A DNA stretch of 64,000 bases, taken from Anaerolineales bacterium UBA3499 (GTDB lineage Bacteria > Chloroflexota > Anaerolineae > Anaerolineales > UBA11657). Positions 16,698 through 25,367 of the stretch are shown here, piece after piece. How positions within the stretch are numbered: position 1 is the first letter of the stretch; every line of letters starts with the position of its first letter. The notes under the pieces are model-generated. The model was not told the origin of the DNA. It saw nothing but the letters and a program-made list of their open reading frames with translations, and did no database searches. Location: NCBI GenBank assembly GCA_002377585.1, contig DFQC01000025.1, forward strand, positions 62,001-126,000. The letters run 5' to 3'. Made by a program: the position numbers and the translations under genes.

Positions 16698-17402
16698 ATG
16701 CTCACATTGATTGAAGCTCTTAAAGAATCGATGGATTTAATTCTTACACTAGATCAACGTCTAATCGATATTGCCATACTTACCTTGAAAATTACACTTT
16801 CATCGCTTGCGCTAAGTACAATAATAGGGATGCCAATTGGGACTATGCTAGGTTTAGCGGGGAGAATCCCTGCTAGAGGACTAGTAATGGCACTACTCTA
16901 CACAGGAATGGGACTACCACCTGTTGTTGTCGGTCTATTGGTATTTATACTACTTTCTAGGTCTGGCCCCTTTGGCTATCTGGAATGGTTGTTCTCCCCA
17001 AAAGCTATGATCCTAGCTCAAACAGTCATAGCTTTACCACTAATCATTGGTTTAACAATGGCCGCCGTTGGAAGTGTTAACCCAGCACTATCACAACAAC
17101 TAAGAGCACTTGGAGCTACAAGATGGCAGACTGCTAAGACTATTGTTGCAGAGACCAAACCTGGTATGTTGGCAGCTGTTGCGGCCACATACGGACGAAT
17201 AGTGGCTGAAGTTGGAGCAGTACTACTAGTTGGTGGAAACATAGAAACTAAAACCCGCGTACTAACAACTGCTATCGTCCTCGAAACTCGGAAGGGAGCT
17301 TTCGCTTTAGCACTAGGATTAGGTTTTATTCTTCTATCGCTTACATTTACTGCAAATATAATATTACTTCGATTCGGAAATTGGAATGATAGCAGAAAAT
17401 AA
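16698..17402 (+). CDS. tupB: Tungstate ABC transporter, permease
   Basis: A 234-residue inner-membrane permease with five to six helices and the EAA loop (LSQQLRALGATRWQTAKTIV) that docks on the ATPase. GLPPVVVGLLVFILLSRSGPFG is typical of TupB. A 104-nt gap without a recognisable gene separates it from tupA. Its end overlaps the ATPase start by 17 bp. Confidence 0.92.
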   Translation: MLTLIEALKESMDLILTLDQRLIDIAILTLKITLSSLALSTIIGMPIGTMLGLAGRIPARGLVMALLYTGMGLPPVVVGLLVFILLSRSGPFGYLEWLFSPKAMILAQTVIALPLIIGLTMAAVGSVNPALSQQLRALGATRWQTAKTIVAETKPGMLAAVAATYGRIVAEVGAVLLVGGNIETKTRVLTTAIVLETRKGAFALALGLGFILLSLTFTANIILLRFGNWNDSRK

Positions 17403-18126
17403 CAAACACCCTCTCTACCATATTGAAAATCTACAAAAACAGTATGATAGACGCACCATCCTCAAGATTGACACTTTGTCAATTCATAGAGGTGAAATCT
17501 TAGCAATTTTAGGTCCAAGTGGTTCTGGTAAATCCACCCTATTACGTCTACTAAATTTTCTTGAACAGCCAACTCATGGCAAGTTGTACTTTAATGGAAT
17601 GCTAGTGGAAGATATGCCTCGTACAGAAACACGCAGAGACGTTACAACTGTATTTCAAAACTCTCAATTATTGAACAGATCTGTTAAAGACAATGTAGAA
17701 TTTGGCCTAAAGATACGAGGTGAACTAACTGGTCGTAAAGAAGTAATTGATACTTTAGGACGTGTTGGTCTTGCAGGATTGGAGAATAATAGTGCATCTT
17801 CGCTCTCTGGAGGTGAGCTCCAACGAGTTGCTCTAGCAAGAGCTCTAGTACTGAATACAGAAGCTTTGCTGCTTGACGAACCAACCTCTAATCTTGATCC
17901 ATATAACACTAGCTTAATTGAATCGCTAATAACGGAACATCACCAAACACGCAAATCAACTATTGTTTTAGTGACTCATAATTTATTTCAAGCACGAAGA
18001 TTGGCCCAGCGCTGCGCATTACTGTTGGATGGACAATTAGTCGAAGTTGCACCGACTCATAATTTCTTTGAAGCATCGCACGATACACGTGTGTCTGCAT
18101 TTGTGAACGGTAACATGATCTACTAA
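17386..18126 (+). CDS. tupC: Tungstate ABC transporter, ATP-binding protein
   Basis: A 246-residue ABC ATPase with Walker A GPSGSGKST, Q-loop VFQNSQLL, signature LSGGELQRVALARAL, Walker B ALLLDEPTSNLD and H-loop VTHN. It powers the TupA/TupB importer. The gene begins inside the end of tupB. It could act on molybdate as well, since TupC and ModC are close; the TupA partner decides the call. Confidence 0.91.
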   Translation: MIAENNKHPLYHIENLQKQYDRRTILKIDTLSIHRGEILAILGPSGSGKSTLLRLLNFLEQPTHGKLYFNGMLVEDMPRTETRRDVTTVFQNSQLLNRSVKDNVEFGLKIRGELTGRKEVIDTLGRVGLAGLENNSASSLSGGELQRVALARALVLNTEALLLDEPTSNLDPYNTSLIESLITEHHQTRKSTIVLVTHNLFQARRLAQRCALLLDGQLVEVAPTHNFFEASHDTRVSAFVNGNMIY

Positions 18127-18195
18127 CTAGAATTGGAACTCTTACACAATCTGGCGTTCATTACAATTAAGTTGAGATTGGTACTATCCAAAAAA

Positions 18196-19179
18196 TTATT
18201 CTAATAATTTCCGTATCTTTCGTCTCACCTCTCCCCACTGCACTTTAGACAGACCTAGTTTACGCCTAAGCTTTTCCGGTTCCATTCCATCACGAAAATC
18301 ACGTAATGCACATGTCCACCGAAGCATTTCAAATGAAATATGCTTACTCAAACCTGCACTATTGCTAATATCCTCTAAGCGATATTCTAAAAGCCGCACA
18401 GACCACGGAAAAACCCTTTCGTTGACTCCATAATGCTCACTATATTTTGCGTAATCCTCAACCCAATCTGCATTCAACTCAACTTTACGTTCTTTATGTA
18501 TATGCCGTTTATCAGAGTACCTAACATAAAGATAAGGTTGATCAGAATTTTCAAGAACCAAGTGATTAGACACGAGCCGAACAGTCTCACCTTTGCGCAA
18601 ACCAGTATGTAGTAAAAATGTAAACAAAATGTATGGGCGCATGTCCCCCTTTTTTTTGCGTTTCATTAGTTTCACAGCAGCATGCTGTGCCTGAGATATC
18701 TCAAGCTCAGTTAAAACCACTGGCAACGGACTACGTACGGAGACATTGACCACTGCATCAGCGGGATCGACTGTAAGTCCAGATACAGGAGTTAACCATC
18801 GAAAGAATGATTTCAGAGATGTTATACGGCGATCCAATGTTTTTGTCGAACATGGTATACGACGCTGATGTCTCATCCACTCTAAATAATCGTTCAATGT
18901 CTTAGTGGTAAATTCACCAACAGCTGCACCGGCACCAGCGTATTCCGCTAACAATCTAATGTCAATCCTATAATTTTTTATAGTATTCTCCGATAGGCCT
19001 GCACGACGTCGACTTTGCAGCCATACCTCCAAAGCAGCTGACACTGATGTATCTGGGTTAAGCAAATTCGATGCTGGTACAGAGTCAGTAGCATGCTGAA
19101 CAGTAGGTGAAGGCTTATGTTCCTCAGCCCTCAAATTATTAGTCTTATTGTAATCGAACAGGGAAAGCTGTTTATTCAT
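18196..19179 (-). CDS. Degenerate tyrosine recombinase-like protein
   Basis: A 327-residue protein with an N-terminal SAM-like core-binding domain (about 45-135: WLQSRRRAGLSENTIKNY, SLKSFFRWLTP) and a tyrosine recombinase catalytic-like domain (about 155-327). The first Arg box is kept (HTGLRKGET), as is a Lys-bearing hairpin (HKERKVEL). The second box reads EMLRWTCA instead of HxLRHT, the LGH motif is LGL, and Trp stands near where the nucleophilic Tyr is expected (KVQW). It is therefore probably unable to cut DNA and may be a DNA-binding relic or adapted protein. No att-like repeats or cargo genes were seen around it. Confidence 0.75.
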   Translation of the reverse strand: MNKQLSLFDYNKTNNLRAEEHKPSPTVQHATDSVPASNLLNPDTSVSAALEVWLQSRRRAGLSENTIKNYRIDIRLLAEYAGAGAAVGEFTTKTLNDYLEWMRHQRRIPCSTKTLDRRITSLKSFFRWLTPVSGLTVDPADAVVNVSVRSPLPVVLTELEISQAQHAAVKLMKRKKKGDMRPYILFTFLLHTGLRKGETVRLVSNHLVLENSDQPYLYVRYSDKRHIHKERKVELNADWVEDYAKYSEHYGVNERVFPWSVRLLEYRLEDISNSAGLSKHISFEMLRWTCALRDFRDGMEPEKLRRKLGLSKVQWGEVRRKIRKLLE

Positions 19180-19275
19180 TTGTTAATTATTATTGACTGC
19201 AAAAAAGATAGCACCAAACCCAAAACCTCGCAAGCTAATTACCGTGCTTTTCCTTTTGTAAACATTTTGTAGATG

Positions 19276-21126
19276 CTACCTAACCAACTTTATTCTGCCC
19301 CAAGTACTAGGATCAGACAAATCTCTAGCAGCAGAGCTAGACACCATACTTTCTTGAACAGCTACACCATTTGAATCATTATCGCTTACAGAAATAACAA
19401 ATCCATACTCATCACCACTAGTAGCACTCACACCGAAAATAGTCCACGGTAAGGCTGCCTCTATTAGATAACCTCCTACATTACTTCGAGACTCAATCTT
19501 TGCGTTTGCAATAGTGCCACTCTCGACTGCTGGATACCACCGATACACTTGAGTCATCACTGAATCTCCTGAAAAACTACCAGGTGATAGACCAATCTGA
19601 TAATCATCACTATTAAGTTGTGTAACCCAATTATCATTGTCGATGTCTCTGTCAAACAGTATCTCTACGCTATCTCCCTTGAAAATTGTCTCTCCAACTT
19701 CAGTCTGAACATGAATATCGTCTCGCACCTCAACAGCAATGTATAAATATAAATCGTCCCAAGCAATTCCATAGGTGGCGCTAAGATCAACATTATTGTT
19801 CCAAACACTTGATCCATATACAACTTTATCAGCTACGAAAGACAATGTACCCCAATCACTGAGATTGCCATCAACAATTAGATTGTCTGTTGCCATCCTC
19901 ACCATCAAGCCATCGAAATCATCACCAATATCAATTGGGAGATAGATGTCTTGTCCAGAATACAAAGTAAGGTCAGAAAGACAATTGGCTTCTACTATAT
20001 CTACTATCTCAGAGTTCCGCTGTAAAGCGAGGCTACTTAATGTGTCCCCGTACTTTACTTCATATTCCACCCAGTCATCATCGACATCAAAATCACAATT
20101 TGTCGGTCCTAAGCCTGTTGGCGCAATAATAGTGGCTGTGGCTGTGGCTGTGGCTGTGGCTGTGGCTGTGGCCGTAACCGGAGCTGTGGCTGTATAAGTA
20201 TTTGTTGGTCCCACGGTTGCAGTATATGTTGGAGCCCTAGTAACCAGTTTGGTCGCCCTTTGCGTGACCATGACATTGTTAGTAATGTCTGTAGGTGTAG
20301 CAGTAGGTATTTCAGTACCTGTCCTAGTGGGCAAACCTGTGAAAGTAGCTGACACAGTAGGTTGCAGTGTCACATTACTTTGGGAATCTAATTCACCAAT
20401 CTTGCTCACAGATGCGATTGTATTAGTAGGACCCATGAATTGAGATAATTTAGTCTCTTGCTCAGTGTTCAAGTAACCACCTTCTCCATACGCTATCAAA
20501 AAACCGCCAATCAGAGTAAGCAATATCAAAACGGCTATAGCCAATCCTGACAAAGCCTTTTTCCATTCTCCAGACGAACGCACAGTCGATTTACCATATA
20601 CAGGCCATGGCAACCTTGGGAAAATCCATAAAGCGACTAATGTGATTGCTATCAATCCATCTACCCACAATATCATATTTAACATTCGAAGACTTGAAAA
20701 TTCGCCAATAATGCCTCTTGAAACTAAAATAATTCCCACTAAGGAAACTGCTGCGGTGACAGCGACAGCTATTGCTAAAGCAATATACTGATGACTTACA
20801 TTATCCCAATGCAATCCAGAAACAATGGGCAACCGTGGAAGAAATCTAACAATTAATAGGAGTACGATAATCGCACAATCTATCCAAATAGCAGTTTGTA
20901 AAACATTTGCACTATAACTAGCATGTATCAAACCACTAGTTAAAAGGTACATCCCCAACAATATAACTGCACCAGTAATAGCAATAGCTAAAGCTGCGGA
21001 TAGCACTCTATTTTCTCGATTTGCAGCATTCCATCCAGGAGGACGCCAACCCAATAGCCCAGCAGCAATAAAACCATATAAGGCTAGATTCACAATTATT
21101 AGGATAATAACGTTTACTAAAGACAT
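19276..21126 (-). CDS. Multi-spanning membrane protein with LysM and CBM9/DOMON-like domains
   Basis: A 616-residue protein in four parts: about seven hydrophobic helices (1-235); a Thr/Pro-rich, extracytoplasmic linker with a run of alternating Thr-Ala (about 270-340); one LysM domain (VEYEVKYGDTLSSLALQRN to SGQDIYLP, about 350-395), which binds glycan such as peptidoglycan; and a C-terminal beta-sandwich (VDGNLSDWG, YIAVEVRDDIH, VEILFDRDID) resembling carbohydrate-binding family 9/DOMON-like domains. I do not recognise a characterised protein with this order. A surface glycan-binding role is an inference. Confidence 0.8.
   Translation of the reverse strand: MSLVNVIILIIVNLALYGFIAAGLLGWRPPGWNAANRENRVLSAALAIAITGAVILLGMYLLTSGLIHASYSANVLQTAIWIDCAIIVLLLIVRFLPRLPIVSGLHWDNVSHQYIALAIAVAVTAAVSLVGIILVSRGIIGEFSSLRMLNMILWVDGLIAITLVALWIFPRLPWPVYGKSTVRSSGEWKKALSGLAIAVLILLTLIGGFLIAYGEGGYLNTEQETKLSQFMGPTNTIASVSKIGELDSQSNVTLQPTVSATFTGLPTRTGTEIPTATPTDITNNVMVTQRATKLVTRAPTYTATVGPTNTYTATAPVTATATATATATATATIIAPTGLGPTNCDFDVDDDWVEYEVKYGDTLSSLALQRNSEIVDIVEANCLSDLTLYSGQDIYLPIDIGDDFDGLMVRMATDNLIVDGNLSDWGTLSFVADKVVYGSSVWNNNVDLSATYGIAWDDLYLYIAVEVRDDIHVQTEVGETIFKGDSVEILFDRDIDNDNWVTQLNSDDYQIGLSPGSFSGDSVMTQVYRWYPAVESGTIANAKIESRSNVGGYLIEAALPWTIFGVSATSGDEYGFVISVSDNDSNGVAVQESMVSSSAARDLSDPSTWGRIKLVR
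20132..20173. repeat. Hexanucleotide tandem repeat GTGGCT x7
   Basis: Six perfect and one imperfect (GTGGCC) copies of GTGGCT lie inside the LysM protein gene and encode the alternating Thr-Ala run. The unit is a multiple of three, so copy-number changes would vary linker length without a frameshift. Confidence 0.9.
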
Positions 21127-21245
21127 ATTGGTTTGATAAATAGTCTAACCTATGTAAATATACAAATCTCCGTGCAAATCATGTCATCTTGTAACTCGAA
21201 CATATTGTCTTATCTATAGAATTAAATTCCGCGAATTTGCTTGAA

Positions 21246-22514
21246 CTAAGATTGACCCTCATTTGTGACATTGTCTAGAACACGAGCTACAGGATCGACC
21301 AATGCAAGCAGCAATTGACCAGCATCTTCATTCCAGTCTGCAAGCGAATCTGGTGACAGCACCATAACAGCATATCGTTGTTCGTGTACAGACGGTAAAG
21401 CTGCCACCAATGCTGGAGCCAGATACTGCATCCCAACCTGGTCCGTAAGTAACCGTATTTCTGCCTCATCTGTAGAAGGATCAAGTCTATGATAACCAGC
21501 ACTTATAATCGCAGATCTCATACTATCTGCTTGATTCACAGGTAATGTAAAACCAACTACTTTTCTGGATCTTAATAAATCATACCCCCCAATACATCTA
21601 ACAAACAAGGCGTCAGGATCCAACTCCCATATTAGAGCCATTTCAGCTCCAAGCGCAGTGCCTACTCCTCGTGATATCGACTCTATTGCTGCAGACTTAT
21701 TAGTCTCTACCCCAATTTCGGCTAAAGCTTTTGCTATTTGCGGTGATAGTCCAGGATCTACAGGACTCTCAAGCAACGGCATAAATGAGGAGGACTCATC
21801 AGCATCCACGATTACTACAGTCAACCTAAGCACTCGTCGATATACTACCAGTGCAAACATGGGAAAAATAGCCAAATCTGTCATTCTTGTAAATGCTGAT
21901 ATATGACCACTCAGCATCTGCGTATTTAGAGCAAATCCTAAATGTAATAATGTTCCTGAAAGTGCTAATATGAATATGCCAAAACCTAAATCCCAGTCTT
22001 CAGGTCGGTGCCATAACAACATCACTATTATGCTTAGGAGCAAACCTACTTGCGGAGCTACCCACAACAAATCGTGTGTTGAATTGTTGTAGTAAATGCC
22101 GCTTGCACTAACATTGCTCCATAACACCAGTGCTACAACGGTACCTATAGCGATTAAAATTAAACCAATACTAAGCACTATATCCCCTGTCATATCATCA
22201 GATCTCGAGAGAAACGCCCATCCCAACAAAAGAAACGTGGATAATGAGAAAGCTCTGTCTAAAGGTGGTAACAAGAGATTTCCATTTGCCAATCCAAATA
22301 TACTAAGCACTGCTAAAATTGCTAGAATAACACGCAGACAGAGAGCAGCTCCTGCAGCCAGGGCAAATCTGCCAAATTCAGACTCTTTTGCACGCCTGTA
22401 TTGACTAAAAGATATTGCAAATGCAGCTTCTAATGCAAACAAACCAACAATATGATAGATAAAACTACCAGGAGGGACACTTACTAGGGATACTGCTTGA
22501 TTAAGAATAAACAT
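21246..22514 (-). CDS. Membrane protein with C-terminal GAF-like domain
   Basis: A 422-residue protein from the ATG at 22514; a longer frame reaches 22592 but would start upstream of the promoter seen here. The N-terminal half has about seven or eight transmembrane helices; the C-terminal part (about 255-420: AIESISRGVGTALGAEMALIWEL, then AMVLSPDSLADWNEDAGQLLLALVDPVARVL) looks like a GAF sensor domain. No histidine kinase, GGDEF or other output domain follows, as the protein stops right after the GAF. Function unknown; it may sense a ligand and act through a partner. Confidence 0.72.
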   Translation of the reverse strand: MFILNQAVSLVSVPPGSFIYHIVGLFALEAAFAISFSQYRRAKESEFGRFALAAGAALCLRVILAILAVLSIFGLANGNLLLPPLDRAFSLSTFLLLGWAFLSRSDDMTGDIVLSIGLILIAIGTVVALVLWSNVSASGIYYNNSTHDLLWVAPQVGLLLSIIVMLLWHRPEDWDLGFGIFILALSGTLLHLGFALNTQMLSGHISAFTRMTDLAIFPMFALVVYRRVLRLTVVIVDADESSSFMPLLESPVDPGLSPQIAKALAEIGVETNKSAAIESISRGVGTALGAEMALIWELDPDALFVRCIGGYDLLRSRKVVGFTLPVNQADSMRSAIISAGYHRLDPSTDEAEIRLLTDQVGMQYLAPALVAALPSVHEQRYAVMVLSPDSLADWNEDAGQLLLALVDPVARVLDNVTNEGQS

Positions 22515-22533
22515 TGTATAACCGTGGGTCGCG

Positions 22534-22542
22534 ATTATAGCA
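22534..22542 (-). promoter_or_regulatory. Extended -10 promoter for the membrane-GAF gene
   Basis: Minus-strand TGC-TATAAT lies 19 nt before the ATG at 22514. There is no good -35, but the TG extension compensates. It supports the shorter start of the gene. Confidence 0.5.
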
Positions 22543-22600
22543 TCGTAAGGTAGAGTATATGTCACTATATCAGGGCATAGGTCTTGCACCAACTACTACG

Positions 22601-22628
22601 TTGACATCTCTAAAAATCTCATTAGAAT
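22601..22628 (+). promoter_or_regulatory. Sigma70 promoter for tRNA-Leu
   Basis: TTGACA (22601-22606), a 16-nt spacer and TAGAAT (22623-22628), ending 11 nt before the tRNA. The spacing to the tRNA is the same as for the tRNA-Gln promoter. Confidence 0.7.
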
Positions 22629-22639
22629 ACGAGTTAGTA

Positions 22640-22723
<84 letters not shown>

Positions 22724-22790
22724 CTACGAGAAATCAAATATTATAAGAACATTTAAGTAAAATATAAATCGCTTACATGATTACGAACGT

Positions 22791-23201
22791 ATGAAAACCC
22801 CACCAATCACTCGCAACAAACTGCGTATCACTCTACCTCAAATAATGATAATAATGGGTATAGCGGTAAGTATATGGTTTCTTTCGGAATTCAGTGATAT
22901 GATGAAGACCAGTCAAACTATTAGAGCACAAGAAAGTCAATTGTTAGCTACGGTCACTGCACTTCATGATCAACAAATAAGCCTCAAACTTACTCAGGCA
23001 TATATATCATCTGATGCTTATGTAGAACGTGCCCTTCGCAAAGAACTCAAATATGGTCTTCCTGAAGAAACTCATATTGTCGTAATAACCCCTGCTGCCC
23101 AAGTTGAGAAACAGAACTCACTATCAATGTCTGAACTTCCTCCAAAACAGACGCCACATTGGATGGTGTGGAGAGATTTATTCTTCGCGCCAAACCATTG
23201 A
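22791..23201 (+). CDS. Septum formation initiator (FtsB/DivIC-like) protein
   Basis: A 136-residue bitopic protein with a basic cytoplasmic N-terminus, one membrane helix (about 14-35) and an extracytoplasmic coiled coil (about 40-75), then AYISSDAYVERALRKELKYGLPEE, which resembles the FtsB/DivIC motif (YxExxAREELGYVRPGE). Family members stabilise the FtsQLB divisome complex. Divergence is high, so the orthologue name is left open. It stands after tRNA-Leu and before a methyltransferase gene 18 nt downstream. Confidence 0.8.
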   Translation: MKTPPITRNKLRITLPQIMIIMGIAVSIWFLSEFSDMMKTSQTIRAQESQLLATVTALHDQQISLKLTQAYISSDAYVERALRKELKYGLPEETHIVVITPAAQVEKQNSLSMSELPPKQTPHWMVWRDLFFAPNH

Positions 23202-23219
23202 ACCGTTGTTAGGCAGATC

Positions 23220-23951
23220 ATGCTGCCACTCAATCACCAAAACAAGTTGCGTGAACGCTATCGCCAAATTAATCCGGACTGGTGCCCCAGTGGAGAAGTG
23301 TTTGAACAAACAGTCAACAGTTATATAGAAAACACTAATCATATTCTCGATATTGGGTGTGGGCGCGGGGGATTATCAGAAAAACTAGGGAAGCAGGGCA
23401 AACAAGTATATGGCCTAGATATTGACTGGGATTCAATGTTATCCCATAGGGATAGTCTCATTCGACTATGTGCAGGACACTGCAACTTTCTACCTATCCA
23501 ATCTTCTGCTTATCAAGTCATAATTTCATCATGGCTTCTCGAACATCTGTCTGACCCGTTAACGTGCTTCCGAGAAGTAAGCCGAGTATTAGAACCCGGA
23601 GGACATTTCATTTTTTTAACTCCTAACAAGAATCACCCAATAGTAATGGCCAATATATTAAGCAGATTGATACCAAGACTACAAAGTATATTAGTTGAGC
23701 GCTTATATCACCGTATCAGCGCCGACACATTTCCAGCATATTATCTTGCAAACACTTATCGAACATTACAAATGCTTGCGCAACAAAGTAGATTAGAATT
23801 GATTGATCTTAAAACAATTAATGATCCTACTTACACTGCATTTAACGAAATATTGTTTAGAACATCAATTGCTGTAGATGAGTTGATGCCGAAGACTTGG
23901 GGAATACATCTAGTCGGCGTAATGAAGAAGACGGACTATCTGCAAAGTTAA
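23220..23951 (+). CDS. Class I SAM-dependent methyltransferase
   Basis: A 243-residue Rossmann methyltransferase. Motif I is ILDIGCGRGGLSEKLG, followed by the acidic VYGLDID, then ISSWLLEHLSDPLTCFREVSRVLEPGG (motif post I/II region) typical of the Methyltransf_11 group. The C-terminal part (about 150-243) is variable and would bind the substrate. The substrate is unknown; lipid, quinone or glycan acceptors are all possible. It converges on mtaB with 23 nt between the stops. Confidence 0.88.
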   Translation: MLPLNHQNKLRERYRQINPDWCPSGEVFEQTVNSYIENTNHILDIGCGRGGLSEKLGKQGKQVYGLDIDWDSMLSHRDSLIRLCAGHCNFLPIQSSAYQVIISSWLLEHLSDPLTCFREVSRVLEPGGHFIFLTPNKNHPIVMANILSRLIPRLQSILVERLYHRISADTFPAYYLANTYRTLQMLAQQSRLELIDLKTINDPTYTAFNEILFRTSIAVDELMPKTWGIHLVGVMKKTDYLQS

Positions 23952-23974
23952 CGTATCTTTATTAATTGCTGTCC

Positions 23975-25252
23975 TTATACATGACCTAACAGTCCCCCCC
24001 TAAAAGTCTCTAACATTTTCGTCTTAGTAATTACATTACGTAAATAATTGTCACCATCGGTATATGCATAAGCACGAAGATAATTAGAGGTGAGTCCACT
24101 CCAACATACCAAGTCATCATCGAATTTATATGATTCCCACAACACATCCAATTCACAACCAACAAAACTGTCAATGAATTGAGTCTGATTCTTTTTGTTG
24201 ATTTCATGCATCAATCGACTACGCTCTCGAATTACATCGATGGCAATCTGATCTGACATATTTGAAGCAGCTGTTCCAGGACGCCCTGAGTAAGGAAATA
24301 TGTGCAAACCGGCAAATTTCATTTTATCAATAAACTCATACGACTCAATAAAATCCGCGTCTGTTTCACCAGGAAAACCAACAATTACATCAGTTGTAAT
24401 TGAAAGATTGGGAATTGCCCTTCGCGCTGCTTCTAACAAACTCTTGAAACCATCACTTGTGTTACGACGACCCATGCGACGCAGAGTACGATCAGACCCA
24501 CTCTGTAATGGCAAATGTAGGTGCGGTAACAAGCGAGTATCTTCCCATAATTTGAAAAAGTCTGGTGTTAGATCCCATGGCTCTAGCGAAGAAAGACGCA
24601 ATCGTTTAACGTCAGTTTCTTTAAGAACATTCAATACCATATCTTCCAAACAAACGTTTACTCCAAAATCATGACCATATGCTCCTAGATGTACTCCACA
24701 CAACACAACCTCACAATAACCTGACTCCACAAGATTATTGATTTCTTGAACAACCTGATCAATCTTTTTGCTTCGTCCAACACCTCTGGCAATAGTTACA
24801 ACGCAAAAAGTGCATTTGTTTTCGCACCCATCTTGCACTTTGAGAAATGCTCTAGTACGCCCCGAGGAACTACCATTACATTCAATGTCAGTAGTAATAA
24901 AATCGCCATTATGTAACAATCCGGCCTCAGTTAATATCTGCGGAATATCATCTTTGTACTCTGTACCCACCAACATGTCAGCACCGACATCACGGGCAGT
25001 CTGTATATCAATTTCCGCATAGCATCCAGTAACCACCAAAGTTGCATAGGGATGCTCTCGACGTAATTTACGTATAATCTTTCGAGATTCTGAACCTGCT
25101 GAACTAGTTACCGCACAACTATTAAAAACTACAATATCAGCATCAGAACTGGAAGACACTACTGAATGACCAAGCACTATAAACTGTCGCGCCATAGAAT
25201 CAATTTCAGCAGTATTTAGGCGACAACCTATTGCATGAAGATAAATCCGCAT
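23975..25252 (-). CDS. mtaB: tRNA t6A37 methylthiotransferase MtaB
   Basis: A 425-residue radical-SAM methylthiotransferase. The N-terminal UPF0004 domain carries IGCRLNTAEIDSM and the cluster cysteines (Cys10, CAVTS and GCYAE); the radical SAM motif is CENKCTFC; a C-terminal TRAM-like domain closes the protein. GCRLN in place of GCQMN/GCxKN and the overall length separate MtaB from MiaB and RimO. It makes ms2t6A at position 37 of ANN-decoding tRNAs. A TATACT box lies 7 nt before the ATG and there is no Shine-Dalgarno, so it is a candidate leaderless gene. Confidence 0.92.
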   Translation of the reverse strand: MRIYLHAIGCRLNTAEIDSMARQFIVLGHSVVSSSSDADIVVFNSCAVTSSAGSESRKIIRKLRREHPYATLVVTGCYAEIDIQTARDVGADMLVGTEYKDDIPQILTEAGLLHNGDFITTDIECNGSSSGRTRAFLKVQDGCENKCTFCVVTIARGVGRSKKIDQVVQEINNLVESGYCEVVLCGVHLGAYGHDFGVNVCLEDMVLNVLKETDVKRLRLSSLEPWDLTPDFFKLWEDTRLLPHLHLPLQSGSDRTLRRMGRRNTSDGFKSLLEAARRAIPNLSITTDVIVGFPGETDADFIESYEFIDKMKFAGLHIFPYSGRPGTAASNMSDQIAIDVIRERSRLMHEINKKNQTQFIDSFVGCELDVLWESYKFDDDLVCWSGLTSNYLRAYAYTDGDNYLRNVITKTKMLETFRGGLLGHV

Positions 25253-25259
25253 GTCAAAT

Positions 25260-25265
25260 AGTATA
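25260..25265 (-). promoter_or_regulatory. -10 box for mtaB, 7 nt from the start codon
   Basis: Minus-strand TATACT is separated from the ATG by 7 nt. A perfect TTGACA (25286-25291 complement) lies 20 nt upstream, longer than usual spacing. Predicted transcription starts at about the start codon. Confidence 0.45.
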
Positions 25266-25307
25266 GTCTACAGAAAGAACTTATATGTCAACAAACCAGT
25301 GGTTTAA

Positions 25308-25335
25308 TTGACATAATGGTCAAGTATAATACAGT
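25308..25335 (+). promoter_or_regulatory. Promoter for the MscS gene
   Basis: TTGACA (25308-25313), a 16-nt spacer and TACAGT (25330-25335); a TATAAT overlaps at 25325-25330 but lies too close to the -35. The leader to the ATG at 25368 contains GAGGAAAC as ribosome binding site. Confidence 0.5.
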
Positions 25336-25367
25336 GTGCCAACTACAAACATTATACTGAGGAAACA

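Noticed and set aside
18196..21126. Integrative element around the recombinase-like gene
   Set aside because: No flanking direct repeats, tRNA target, cargo or composition change were seen, and the recombinase looks inactive.
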